Below, in pieces: positions 1 to 11,319 of a stretch of 64,000 nt of DNA; position 1 is the stretch's first letter; every line of letters begins with the position of its first letter. A program made the translations under genes and the position numbers. The notes under the pieces were generated by a model. That model worked only from the letters and a program-made list of their open reading frames with translations, did no database searches and was not told where the DNA came from. Origin of the DNA: Eutypella sp. D-1 (lineage: Eukaryota > Ascomycota > Sordariomycetes > Xylariales > Diatrypaceae); the NCBI GenBank assembly GCA_023313575.1, contig JAJTTP010000019.1:1-64000 (forward strand), in the 5' to 3' direction.

Positions 1-1014
1 ATTACTTGACGAAGACAATCATCCTAAGGAGTATGAGGTCAAAATTAAGTTACCATTCTTTACTCCCATTAGTAGACACCGGAAACTGGTGCTCACCTCA
101 CCAATCGGATTTTGAGACACGTAATTCCCACTCTGTGAGTATTACTGAATCTCAGTGATGTGTGATATTACTCTATCTCGATAATCCTAGGCGAATGGTA
201 AATCAGACACCTGTATTTCGTCGTTCGGTTCAGGTACCCTGTCGGCTGGCAGATAAACCCAGTCAAGGATCATACCATCCTATCTCCTAGCACCAAGCAT
301 TGCCGAGACTACTTATACTATGCGACTTGTGATGCGTATGTACAATGTCGGTCTCCTGTTCCTGATACCGGATGTCATCCTGTCACCGATGCTACGGCCA
401 TTGCTTACGGAATTACACAGCACAAAATAGCGAATAATTTTTCAAGTTGCAGTGCGGCTCACGCCCTACATGCAACACCCTTGGAGCCAAGAAGCCTTAT
501 TAGTCTAAGACCGGCGAGGTGAGGTCCAACGCATTATATACTAAAGCCGCCATCTCCCATAAATTCAGCGCTAATGTATGCACATATAGTCCTCCATGGC
601 ACTAGCTTCTTACCCCATCTCTCTGCCATCCCCTTTACCCCAACTTCCAAATACTCAATGTGTCACGATCCCCGAGATGATTGCGGAGAAAGGGTGGAGC
701 AAATGTGCACTAATCGCTTGAAATAGTCCCGAGGGGCTCACCGTGATATCGGAGCCATACTACAATGATGGGCGAAGGCCGTGCCAACCGCCTAGGGGCG
801 GATCCCCAGATTTATCCCAAATTTAGGCTAAATGCGACAACGGATAACCGACAGCTAGCTTGTCTTCGAACCCGGCTACCGGGGCGATGCCGCCCACGGT
901 TCTCCCGATGATGTCGTCGTATGCTATGATGGAAGTCGTGTATAAACGACAGCATTCCCCCTCGTTTCTAGTTATGACGTTACATTGGTCTATACGATCA
1001 AGATTGCCATCAAA
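1..1014. other. gene-free left edge and GH67 upstream region
   Basis: I see no coding sequence I can support on either strand. The right half is the upstream region of the alpha-glucuronidase gene and holds the promoter-like sites listed separately. The left half is moderately AT-rich with no repeat or RNA gene that I recognise. Confidence 0.6.
804..946 (+). promoter_or_regulatory. putative GH67 promoter: TATA box, XlnR-like and CreA-like sites
   Basis: Seen: TATAAA at 941-946, 69 bases before the chosen ATG; GGCTAA at 826-831, the core of the XlnR/Xyr1 site (GGCTAR); CCGGGG at 879-884 and CCCCAG (CTGGGG on the other strand) at 804-809, both fitting the CreA consensus SYGGRG. Known: XlnR-type activators drive alpha-glucuronidase genes in aspergilli, and CreA mediates glucose repression. 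Inference: xylan-induced, glucose-repressed expression. Such short motifs occur by chance, so the arrangement and the target family carry the case. Confidence 0.45.
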
Positions 1015-3543
1015 ATGCGTGCTATCTGGTTACTAGCCTCACTAGGTCTCGCCGCCGCAGATGACGGACTGAACGCCTGGCTTCGTTATGCACGACTGCC
1101 CTGCGATCAACTCCGCGATGTGCGGGTTCCTGAACGCATCATTGCTCTCAACAGCAGCGAGGTCAGCCCAGTTTTCACGGCTGGTCTGGAACTACAAAAA
1201 GGTATCCAAGGCGTTACGGGTAAAAGCCTTGACGTCACCCACGAGAATCAAGATCCCAAAGTACGCCACGCGGGGAACACGATTATAGTCGGCACTGTTG
1301 ATGCCTTCTCGGGGGCCCAGGATGCACTTCATATTCCCGACCTTGACGAGGACGGTTTCTGGCTAAGCACGGAAGGTGGTACGGTCGAGATCATTGGGCA
1401 GAATGAACGTGGTGCGTTGTACGGGGCCTTTGAGTACCTGTCGATGATAGCACAGGGCAATTTCACCGAGGTGGCCTACGCCACCAACCCCAGCGCGCCG
1501 ATACGATGGGTAAATCAGTGGGACAACATGGATGGGACGATCGAGCGCGGCTATGCCGGGCTTTCCATCTTCTTCCAGGATAATACCACTCTCTCTAACC
1601 TGACCCGTGTGTCCGAGTACGCACGCCTCCTGTCATCCATCCGTCTGAACGGTATCGTCATCAACAACGTCAACGCCAATCCCATTCTGCTGAGTCCGGA
1701 GAACCTGGACGGGCTCGGCAAAATCGCCGACGCGATGCGACCATGGGGCCTGCGGGTTGGCATTTCGCTGAACTTTGCCTCACCTCAGGATTTTGGTGGC
1801 TTGAACACGTTTGACCCATTCGACGAATCCGTCATCACGTGGTGGGCAAACATTACGGAGAAGGTATATGAGCACGTGCCGGATATGGCGGGCTATCTCG
1901 TCAAAGCCAATTCCGAGGGCCAGCCCGGGCCACTGACGTACAACCGAACACTGGCAGACGGGGCCAACTTATTCGCCAAGGCAGTGAAACCGTATGGCGG
2001 GATAGTCATGTTCCGTGCCTTCGTGTACGACCATCACATCAGCTATGACAACTGGTACAATGACCGGGCAAATGCGGCGGTCGACTTCTTCCGGGACCTC
2101 GACGAGGATTTCGATGATAATGTAGTGGTGCAAATCAAGTACGGCCCGATCGACTTCCAGGTGAGGGAGGCGCCGTCGCCCCTATTCGCACATATGCGGC
2201 ACACCGCGACGGCTATGGAACTACAGATTACGCAGGAGTACCTCGGCCAGCAGTGCCACCTGGTGTACCTGCCGCCGCTGTGGCGGACGATCCTGGACTT
2301 CGACCTGCGCGTCGACGGCATGCGGTCCGTCATTGGGACGGACATCCTGACAGGCAAGACCTTCAACAAGGGTCTGAGTGGTTATGCTGGAGTCGTCAAC
2401 GTGGGCCGCAACACCACATGGCTCGGCACGCACCTGGCCATGTCGAACTTGTATGCCTTCGGGCGGCTGGCGTGGGATCCGACGGATGACAGCGCGGGTA
2501 TGCTACGTGACTGGACGAGGTTGACCTACGGGTTCGACGAAACAGTGCTCGAGACCATCGTCAGTATGTCGATGGAGTCTTGGCCGGCGTATGAGAACTA
2601 CACCGGCAACCTAGGCGTGCAAACTCTGACGGACATCACTGGTCCGCACTACGGCCCGAACCCACAATCACAAGACCACAATGGTTGGGGCCAGTGGACA
2701 CGCGCCGACGGCGAGGGTATCGGTATGGACCGCACCGTGTACAACGGCACGAAAAACGCGGGCCAATATCCGGCAGAAGTAGCAGCTGTATTTGAAGATG
2801 TCACGACGACCCCCGACGACCTGCTGCTCTGGTTCCACCACGTTCCTTATACGCAGCGGCTCCGTGGCAGTGGTAAGACGGTGATTCAACACTTCTACGA
2901 TGCACACTACACCGGAGCAGATACAGTGGCGACATTCCCGCACCGATGGGCCGCGCTCGAGGGCCTCATCGACCGTGAGCGGTTCGAGGACACTCTGTTC
3001 CGGCTTACATACCAGGCGGGACACGCGATCGTGTGGCGCGATGCCATCAACGAGTTCTATTTCAACATGTCATCTATCGCTGACGATCATGACCGTGTGG
3101 GCAATCACCCGTGGCGCGTTGAGGCCGAAGATATGGAACTCGAAGGATATCGAGTGACGGAGGTGACGCCGTTCGAGGTGGCTTCGGGGCTACGCATCGT
3201 ACAGACGGTCGACAACTCGACCGCAGCGCGCGTCAAGACCACGCTTGACTATCCCGACGGCGTCTACGACCTCGCTGTTGGTTACTACGACCTGTACGAG
3301 GGCGAGGCGAGCTATGAGCTCTTCCTGAATGACCGCAGTCTGGGCAGGTGGGTCGGCGATCTCGAGAATCGGCTTGGCTATACGTTGACAAGGGGCATTG
3401 ATGGGCACTCTGCCACACGTATCACGTTCCGTAACGTAGAGATCAAGAAGGGCGATGTCGTCAGGATCGAGACGCAGCCACAAGGCAGGGAGACGGCGCC
3501 ACTAGATTATCTGGCTGTCCTACCTCAGGGGATAGTGGACTAG
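1015..3543 (+). CDS. aguA: secreted alpha-glucuronidase, GH67
   Basis: Intron-less gene for an 842-residue protein, the usual length of fungal GH67 enzymes. It removes 4-O-methyl-D-glucuronic acid from the ends of xylo-oligosaccharides. The in-frame start further upstream (985) is TTG; the first ATG at 1015 opens a signal peptide (MRAIWLLASLGLAAA) followed by the conserved DGLNAWLRYA. Conserved blocks are RWVNQWDNMDG (about 164-174), GYLVKANSEGQPGP with the likely acid Glu301, YGPIDFQVRE with Asp380, and TQEYLGQQ with Glu408; Asp380 and Glu408 have the 28-residue spacing of the catalytic pair in Cellvibrio GlcA67A. NPHPWR-like and ITFRNV blocks mark an intact C-terminus. Several N-x-S/T sites fit secretion. 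A TATA box and GGCTAA lie upstream. It converges on the rhodopsin-like gene 305 bases downstream. Identity is nearly certain; regulation is inferred. Confidence 0.96.
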   Translation: MRAIWLLASLGLAAADDGLNAWLRYARLPCDQLRDVRVPERIIALNSSEVSPVFTAGLELQKGIQGVTGKSLDVTHENQDPKVRHAGNTIIVGTVDAFSGAQDALHIPDLDEDGFWLSTEGGTVEIIGQNERGALYGAFEYLSMIAQGNFTEVAYATNPSAPIRWVNQWDNMDGTIERGYAGLSIFFQDNTTLSNLTRVSEYARLLSSIRLNGIVINNVNANPILLSPENLDGLGKIADAMRPWGLRVGISLNFASPQDFGGLNTFDPFDESVITWWANITEKVYEHVPDMAGYLVKANSEGQPGPLTYNRTLADGANLFAKAVKPYGGIVMFRAFVYDHHISYDNWYNDRANAAVDFFRDLDEDFDDNVVVQIKYGPIDFQVREAPSPLFAHMRHTATAMELQITQEYLGQQCHLVYLPPLWRTILDFDLRVDGMRSVIGTDILTGKTFNKGLSGYAGVVNVGRNTTWLGTHLAMSNLYAFGRLAWDPTDDSAGMLRDWTRLTYGFDETVLETIVSMSMESWPAYENYTGNLGVQTLTDITGPHYGPNPQSQDHNGWGQWTRADGEGIGMDRTVYNGTKNAGQYPAEVAAVFEDVTTTPDDLLLWFHHVPYTQRLRGSGKTVIQHFYDAHYTGADTVATFPHRWAALEGLIDRERFEDTLFRLTYQAGHAIVWRDAINEFYFNMSSIADDHDRVGNHPWRVEAEDMELEGYRVTEVTPFEVASGLRIVQTVDNSTAARVKTTLDYPDGVYDLAVGYYDLYEGEASYELFLNDRSLGRWVGDLENRLGYTLTRGIDGHSATRITFRNVEIKKGDVVRIETQPQGRETAPLDYLAVLPQGIVD

Positions 3544-3848
3544 CTAATGAAGCACTCGTGTTGAATCTTGCTAGGTAATGTAGTAATACTTAATATCAAC
3601 ATGGCACCGAAACCTCATTTTCAGACAAGTCCCCTTAGTCTCTAATAGCTCTTACACTATTTCTCGTGAGTCGAGTGGATGGCTATTTAAGGCAATTCCT
3701 AAACAGTTAGATGTACACAGTCGCATCCAAACATATCCTCGGACACCATCTACTTAGCTGAAATGATTGGGATTAACAGTCGTAATACATTTCTTGACCT
3801 CGTGTAATTGTGCCTAGTTCCATTATACCTTCGAATATGGACCAAAGA
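3544..3848. other. convergent 3' intergenic region
   Basis: AT-rich spacer between the 3' ends of the GH67 gene and the rhodopsin-like gene. Nothing else seen. Confidence 0.6.
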
Positions 3849-5023
3849 TCATGCTAACAGTTCGTTTTGTGAAGCTTCTCTCTCCGTATGTAGGTGTCGG
3901 GACTCATGAGAAAGTGGCCTCCCCACATGACCTAGCCGTTCTAACCCTCCCCCGTGGCTCAAGGTTTGGTAGGGACCATTGGATGGATCGTTCACATTAC
4001 TCCTGTGGCTCCTCTGTGTGCGCAATATCTCCCATACCCCAGGAATGTGTTTTAGTAGCGGCCGCAGGGCGGCCGCAGAGGCGCAGAAGATGGCGAGCCC
4101 CAGCTCGATGTCGGCCCATAGGAGGAGATCATAGTGAAAGCCCTCCTCTTCAGCCTTGGAGGCATGTGTTAACCTAATGATAACGACGAGTTTTACAATG
4201 GTGGCAGAGCTTGCACTAAAACCCCGACATATTTGTCAGTGCATTCTGGTAACTCTGCTATTCAGAGAGATAGGGGGTGGACCCACAAGACACCTAGTCC
4301 TAGCAGGAGTAACACCGTGACCTTCAGTCGAGGAGACATCTGGACATTCCAGAGTATGTAAACAGGTAATAGCGCATAGAAGTAATCGATGAATATGTTT
4401 GAGATTGTGCGAAAGTAGCCAATGGCTCTGCAGGCATCACTACCTGCGTAATTGCTAGTGCCTTTAGCTGCGCATAGCCAGGACGTAAACATGGTCATGA
4501 TCACCGTCCAGATTCCCACGATGACCATTGAGCCGAGGAGAATCCATCGAAGCCGTTTAGACGACGCAAGGCGATATAGCACCAAATCCACGGCCAGCTT
4601 AACTAGCCCAGATGAGATATAAACACATAGCTGATTGGCGAAGTAGTACTGCTCGTGCCCCTTGGTAAGTCTATGGATGTTAGGGGAAAATGTAAGAAGA
4701 TAACATACTCGCTTAGATTCCTTCCTATCATAATATGGCTTCTCTTCTTCTGACGCATACCCGTAGGTCATGGATGTAAAAGCCATGGCACAATGGATTA
4801 TATACCCGACCTAGTGATGCGGGAGTTAGCATCCACTTGTATTAGGAGTGAGTAGTGGAGAATCTGGGGGACTGACATAAGTCAAGATGAGAACGAAATC
4901 GTCTAACCAAAACGAGCGAGTAGTCATCTTCGTTCTCACGTAGATGCGGCCCACCACGGCAGCAGCGTCAACGACCAGGAAGGTCACCATGGCCGAGGTC
5001 AATCTCGCTCGGTACTTGGTCAT
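3849..5023 (-). CDS. fungal rhodopsin-domain integral membrane protein (SAT4-type)
   Basis: Four exons on the minus strand: 4877-5023, 4709-4810, 4287-4660 and 3849-4215, giving 329 residues. Donors are GTCAGT, GTATGT and GTGGGT, with a CTAAC-like branch point in intron 1; intron 2 is only 48 bases. The joined protein has the layout of the fungal rhodopsin-like family: an N-terminal GRIYVRTKM...SFWLDDF block, a central helix near YFANQLCVYISSGLVKL, a cysteine-bearing loop, YFYALLPVYILWNVQMS, and the last-helix signature LLLWADIELGLAIFCAS followed by LRPL. About six or seven membrane helices and a hydrophilic tail result. The family (which includes PTH11-like CFEM relatives) is large and mostly of unknown function; no CFEM domain is present here. 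The first exon is short, so an additional upstream start cannot be excluded, but 5023 is the first in-frame ATG. Confidence 0.85.
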
Positions 5024-7285
5024 AGTTATACTGTCGTTCGCCAAGATAGTAAGAAAACATAGAGCGATGCGATCGCGGACAGCTAAGGTTACCCCATGTA
5101 TGATGAAGTGGTAGGAATCTTTGTCTACGCCACGTAGTAAGGTGGTGGACTGTGGGGGAGAGGGGATCCGAACTCTGCAAAGCCGATAATCGAATGACCC
5201 ACCCACGACTTGGTCAGCCAACAAGCATCCACGCGATCTAAAACGGTGTGGATGAAGATTTCGGTCCCTGTTGTCGGAGGATTGGAGCCTTCAGATATTT
5301 AAACGGATTGGACAGTCTGTTATTCTCTCGATTCACGGAATGTTGGGAGTCTAACTGCCTCCAAAGCTTCCATATATCGTTGCCTCTTACTGCAGGACCA
5401 TGTAAGAAAGGCCATTGGGAACGGTGCCTGCCTGAAACGAATGAGGTGCAAGTTGAATTGTAGCCACGATGTTCGGGGCTGAGTATCGGGATTCGGTAAT
5501 GCTTGGCTTCGGTACTGCCACAGAATAAGATGTGTCAAGGGCTGATAGCGAGGCGATCAGCTGTGGACTGACCACTGAATACGCTGAATATGGGGGACCC
5601 CTCATGCAGTGCTGACATTGCTCCTCATCCACCGATCGACCCTATCGCTTTCGACATCTATGGCGGATGCACTCCCAAGACTCCCTGCAGTATATGCATG
5701 GCGTAGGTGATATGATGTGATGGGTGACACATGCAGTTACAGCCTAAGTTGCTACGCATGCTCTGCGAACTTGGCTCGCGTACTATCGTCGCTCGGGATG
5801 CAACACAATTTAACGTTGTGCGGTTTAGCACAGCATACCACAGAACCGAATGTGATGCTAGATGTGGTAGTTCCGAAGAGCATAACTCTTTATGTACGTT
5901 TCACCTGTTTTACATTCCATCGCCTTTTGGGAAGAATCTTGCAGTATGCATCATTAACCGTACTTGGCGAATATATATACATCGTAATTATAGCCAGGCG
6001 CATAATATTACACGTCTTTACGATGATGTATTATTGTGTTACCATCAGAAGACAAAGTAAAAGAAAAGGGGAAGAGAGGATGCGAGAGTACGCTGAATTA
6101 AATTTTAATTCGCCCAACCCTACACCCCTTTCACAACGCCTTTTCTTTCTAGAAGAATTCCATGTAATTAAGTTTAACCTTCCCGCCCACCGTACCGCAA
6201 AAACGCCGATGGATGCACTCTGTCTTACCTCTACCCGGCCGTATGCAATGTACCACACCAAACTGAATACTCAAGTAGCCTGCCTTTCCAGATCCATTAA
6301 TTATGTGGTATCCGAATCAAATCCGTGCACGATTATTTGAAGGATTTTGATAAGTAAGAGTCGGACAAGTCAAAAATGTGCCTGACCGGTCTATCTCGCC
6401 TAGGAAACTTATAAACTCAGCATACTCAACTAGCCTCGAAAGGGACACCATCACGAAATCAGTAATCAAGTTGATGAATGTCTGGGAATCATCTCCTCGT
6501 TGACATCCTAGAACAATATTTTCGATGCCTTAAATGTTTGATTTGGTCGTAGCAAAACAGGTGATGGATTTTAAGGCCAGGCTGGTTTTTGGCAAAGCCC
6601 TTCGTGTTGCCCGGTCTCACCAATCCGATTTTACCCTATGCTCGAATAATCTCGATCGGCTAAAAGATAAGATAGACTCGACTCTTGTAGCACATTTTCT
6701 TGTAAATTATCTGTTGGGAAACGATACATGATAACCATATGCTTTCAGTGCGTATGATTCTCAAGCAAGCAAGAGCCTAGCCTAGGGGAGGTAGGGGAGG
6801 CCGTGATGAGAGTGATGATCAACGGCATTCCCCGCAACAGTTTAGCTTCAACCTGCGGGACGACCAACTCATCCTCTAGCAGCCAATCAAAGCTAACACA
6901 GGACGTGGAAGTACCCTGCATATGGTAATAACGGGTCCGCGGGTAGACTTCAGCCAGCACAGGTAATAATAACCCATCGAGCGAAGATCCTTGAATCCCT
7001 TGCTGGTGTCCGTTTTTCAGCTGATTGTATCGTGTTTCGCTATTTGCTACATTCCCGTCAACACCGGGTTTGGATATATTACCTCCGAGGTAACCGTGAA
7101 ATGCAACTCTTCTGACCCCCTCTTCCATCATTGCCCACTGGTTTGATACATCTTGTTTTGGATGCCCAATTCATTAGAGCTTGGTTAGATGCTAGCATAG
7201 CCTTGTGACTCGGTTCAGCTCGGAGGACAATTAAGTGATCATCAAGGTATAACTGTTTCTACCACCGATCGATTGTCGACCCCCA
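5024..7285. other. 2.3 kb gene-free region
   Basis: This AT-rich stretch separates the rhodopsin-like and GH105 genes. Open frames of up to about 200 codons occur, but their compositions (Cys/Ser/Tyr-rich, no conserved blocks) look random and no exon chain could be built. A 17-base A/T palindrome lies at 6095-6111. A GGCTAA hexamer at 6658-6663 is too far (about 620 bases) from the GH105 start to weigh much. Confidence 0.5.
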
Positions 7286-8606
7286 ATGCGACAGGCAACA
7301 TACCTGACAGCCGCCCTCGGCGTCCTAAACCAATTCTTTACCGAGGGATCCGGTGCTGGAATTCAGCCTCCATATTCAAGATGGATGGCATCTAGCATCA
7401 TGGTACGCCAACAGGGTATCATGACAGGTAACGGTGGCACCTCCGAGCTGCTACAGGCAGGGTTTACGCAAAAGGCTTTCCTTGCCCTCCTCGACCAGCA
7501 GCCCGACGCACAGTCTGTACGGGAGTATATCGAGACCAGTGCTGCGTCCGTCGTGCCTTTCGTCCTGAATGCGACGCACGATGCCTTCTCTAACCCACTA
7601 GACCGGCTATCCAACGGCCAAGCACTACTCAAATTATCATCATCCAGCACGACGGGCGCCATTAACAAGAACCAGTCGTTCGGCGCCGCGGCCGACGCCC
7701 TGCGGCAAAGTATCAACCTTAACCGTCGCAACCCAGAGGGCGGCCTCTGGTATTTCGTCTATCCGGAGTGGAGCTATCTTGACGGCATGTACTCGCTGGC
7801 ACCCTTCTACACGCTGTACACGATAACGAGGAGTGACGGGTCCGAAGATGCTGCTGCCGCCAAGGCCGCTCTGGACGACATGTACTTCCAGATCGACCTC
7901 CTGTGGCGTCGCACGCGTCACGAGGAGACAGGTCTGCTCGTCCACGGCTACGACGCTTCGCGCGTTGCTGTGTGGGCGGACCCCCACACCGGTGCGAGCC
8001 CCTATGTCTGGGACCGCGCTTTGGGCTGGTATTTCATGGCGCTTGTGGATACGCTGGAGCTCCTGCACTCCTCTCCGTCTCCATCTTCGGGGAGTGGGGG
8101 CTCGGAGTACGAGGGCCCGTTGCTGGAGAAGTTCCAAGACCTCGCCAAAGCTGTGATTGCCGCCGCGGACCCGGCGACCGGTGCCTGGTGGCAGATCATG
8201 GACCTGCCCAGTCGCGAAGGCAACTACATCGAGTCGAGTGGTAGCGCTATGTTCGCATACGCGCTCCTCAAGGGCGCGCGCCTCGGGTATCTGGAGAGCT
8301 TCGCGTCAGATGCCGTCCGGGTGGGCACCCGAGCCCAGGAGTATCTCACCAAGACGTTCGTAGTGCACGAAAAAGACGACATACTTGGCTATAACGGCAC
8401 TGTGTCGGTTTGTAGTCTCAATTCCACAGCTACATACGAGGTAAGCTCAATTATTGCCCTTCTTAACGTCTGTGGTGCCGCTGATGTTACGGATACTGAT
8501 GTGTTGGGGTAATTGACAGTATTACACAACTCGACCCATCGAGTACAACAATGTCCTCGGATCCAATGCTTATATCTTGGCATCGCTAGAGGTTGAGCGA
8601 CTATAG
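7286..8606 (+). CDS. GH105 unsaturated glycuronyl hydrolase
   Basis: Two exons, 7286-8440 and 8520-8606 (donor GTAAGC, acceptor ACAG), 413 residues. GH105 enzymes hydrolyse the unsaturated uronic acid left at the non-reducing end after polysaccharide lyases cut rhamnogalacturonan or similar chains. The (alpha/alpha)6-barrel blocks are clear: SIMVRQQG near 37-44, YPEWSYLDGMYSLAPFY with likely catalytic Asp166 (equivalent to Asp143 of Bacillus YteR), LVHGYDAS, SPYVWDRALGWYFMALVDTL, and the C-terminal NVLGSNAYILASLEVERL, which appears only after splicing; without the splice the frame ends in unrelated residues. The N-terminus is hydrophobic enough for a weak signal peptide (about residues 1-25). 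Substrate (pectin versus other uronides) is inferred from the family only. Confidence 0.92.
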
Positions 8607-9417
8607 CATTGATCGGTTGATGTGCGCCCGATGTCGGATCATTGTGTCTGTTGCTGGCCGGCACTTCCTAAGTCTCCTAGACCAGCTTACCTGACTGAAA
8701 CAAGGAGTTGAGACACCATGTCAACTACGATATGTAAATATCCCTAATGCCAAGCAGGACTATAACACACCCAACCTAGAAATATTTGTAATTCTTGTGA
8801 ATGTCTTACAATGATCCATACAGACCAAGAATTAATGATAACTCATGATGTCTCGGATCTGCTGTAATGATGGGAGTGGGGTAGTGGATAGATATTCCCA
8901 GTTCTTCAGACATTAATCCGTACCCAGCTATGGATTCTTGCATATCTATGTAGGACGAGATGCCGTAGTTCAAGTGGGCGAGTAGGTATGGGGCTGGCTA
9001 CCCCAGCCTTCCTCGGCTGCCAGGCATTTAAGTAGACCCACAACTGACGCCCCCTATTCCCCTGTGTCCACATTTTCTGGGGAAATAATGATCCAATGAT
9101 AGCAGTATGTATTGTCTTTACGTCTATTGGCTCCCTAGTGTCCTTCGTAGCCCCCCATACCTGAAGTCGCTTAATGGTCTGGCCTGGACCTGCTATCTAA
9201 TCCCCCACCACTTTAACGCCACGATCGCCAAGGCAGGCGGTACTACTTTAGGGGCTTAAAACTCTATTCGTCGCGTGATTAAGTGTTTCTGAAGACCTCT
9301 TCACACGATTCACGGGAGATATGTTGATGGCAGTTCAATTTTTCTTGATAAATGCCGTCGGAGATCCATGCTGACCTGAATATAGTTCCACATAGAGGTA
9401 CTTTTCAATCTTTGTGC
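8607..9417. other. convergent intergenic region
   Basis: 811 bases between the 3' ends of the GH105 and P450 genes. No supported gene, RNA or repeat seen; both strands carry only short frames. Confidence 0.55.
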
Positions 9418-11319
9418 TTATGACAGGTAGCTTGACTCTGCTGTATATACCTGGAGTGATTCCTGCGCTCCTTCGTATTCCTTCTCGATAACTTCAACAT
9501 GTTTGGGTGAGCGTGGTGTGATTGAGCAACGGAAGGGAAGAGGGCTCGAATTGAAGCCGTCAGTAAAGGCAAATCTTCCCAGTACATTAGTGGTAAGCAG
9601 TTGATCTTTTGCATAGTCATAGAACGGGGGATATGCTTACATGTCAACATCAATCTCCTTTCCGTTGGCGTCTATAGCTGGCTCCACGTTGAAGGCCCAC
9701 AGTATCCGTGCAATGTTGAGCTGAACAGAGGCAGAGCCCAGATGCATACCAGGGCAAATACGACGGCCCCATCCGAATGCACTATGACCAAGATTACCGG
9801 GATAGATACGATCTTCCATGAATCGTTCGGGTGTAAATTCGTCCGGTTCAGGGAAATCCTTCTCATTTAGATGAACTGCAAAGGTTAGCCATTAACATCA
9901 ATACAGAGCCTGGGATAGGTAGTAATTGCACTTACTGCTCCACAAGGGTGCGATTATCGTGCTCCCCTTAGGGATGAACATCCCCTTGTAGACGTCGTCC
10001 TCTGTGCTAGCATGTGGGGTTCCCCCGAGCACCGCGATAGGCCTCCACCGCAATGTTTCTGAAGCGATAGCCTTGACATAGGGTAGGCTTGCCATATCTT
10101 CAAAGGTGGGAAGACGGTCGCGTCCCACGACACTGTCAAGCTCCGCCTGAGCCTTAGGAATGAAGGTTTTCCCGAACTTAACGCATGCGAGGATGAAGCT
10201 AGCAAGCGACCCGGCTGACTATGATTGAATATTTAGACAGTGTTCCAACGAGTGTGACTATTGAAGGCTTGACTTACCGTTTCCACACCAGCACCAAATG
10301 GGGAGCCTGCAGTGTAAGCGGCTTCTAAATCGGACATGCCGAGCTTCTCTTGGTTCTCGAGAATGTGCTTGGCGAAACAAGGCGGCGAGGTTCCCTTGGC
10401 TACCTTGTCGCGGACCTCATCCATAAGCTTCGTGTACATTTCGATGTCCTTCTGCCGCTGTCTTAGCACTTCGGCCTTCCACGGTGCAAACGTGCTGGGC
10501 ACAATCTTGAGCGCCGGGTAGCGCTCAACGGCGTACTTTCCGGGGATACTACGAGAGAAATGTTATAAGACGACTGTAAAACTTTAGGGTGACGATTCTT
10601 ACTTGACTAATGTTAGTCGACCCATTGCCTCAGCATTTTGCTGAACTACAATGTCAGACTTCACATCCTCAACTCTGCGACCATAGGTGACCGTCACGAT
10701 CACGGACGCCGCATAGCGCTCAAGGTGCGTCCGGAATCCTTGCGGGTCCTTTAAAAGTTCGTGCATCAGCACCTTAGACTCTAAGCTCTGGATCGGTCGG
10801 TACACTTCGCTCTGACGCTGCATGAAACCGCTGTGAAGCTGCTTCCGCCAACGGCGCCAGAACGATCCATAGGGGGCCATGAGTCCTCGTAACCCGCCTG
10901 ATAGGAGTTCACCTCCCATGATAAAGCGCGGTCTTGAGGAGTACTTGGCTCCGCGCCTTTCCAGAAGATCCCATGCCGCCTGAGCAGAGCCGAGAATGAT
11001 CGTGGGCGTCGGGCCCATTTGGAGGTATACTACATCCCCATATTGTTGGTTCAGCTCTCGAAACCACAACCACGGCTTCCGAATACCAGTCTTGATGGTC
11101 TTGGGTCCAGGAGGCAGCTCCTTTCGGTGTGCATGAAGTTTCCAATCTTGCCGTAGCTGCACCAGAATGGTCAGGAATGGTCAGTTTTCGGCTCTCTCCC
11201 GTTAATAGAAACGAGCCTACTGGACGCGACGGGGAATGGTATCATACCTTGGGGAAGACCAAGCTCAGAAAGGAGAGACTGATGGCGAAGCCTAAACTAG
11301 CAAGGATCGTCGCGAGCAT
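9418..11319 (-). CDS. microsomal cytochrome P450 monooxygenase
   Basis: Six exons on the minus strand: 11248-11319, 10603-11156, 10278-10548, 9936-10218, 9641-9875 and 9418-9574, 523 residues, a standard P450 length. The first exon encodes a 24-residue hydrophobic anchor (MLATILASLGFAISLSFLSL), followed by the proline-rich hinge KELPPGPK. Further marks are the I-helix AGVETS (295-300, split by an intron), ExxR as ETLR (354-357), PERF (409-412) and the haem loop FGWGRRICPG with Cys434. The C-terminal FTDGFNSSPLPFRCSI resembles the O-methylsterigmatocystin-oxidoreductase-like (OrdA-type) group. It would sit in the ER and oxidise a small hydrophobic substrate; the substrate is unknown. It is divergent from the sugar-transporter gene, sharing an 843-base upstream region. 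The acceptor of the last intron is AAG, less usual but required for the conserved tail. Confidence 0.93.

Noticed and set aside
3851..4177. Plus-strand frame of 108 codons
   Set aside because: It is antisense to the last exon of the rhodopsin-like gene, whose conserved final helix is encoded on the minus strand.
5717..6340. Plus-strand frame of 207 codons
   Set aside because: Composition is Cys/Ser/Tyr/Ile-rich and random, with an overlapping equally long frame and no conserved block or splice partners.
6745..7131. Minus-strand frame of 128 codons
   Set aside because: No recognisable motif, no exon partners and AT-rich flanks; kept as non-coding, though a lineage-specific gene cannot be fully excluded.
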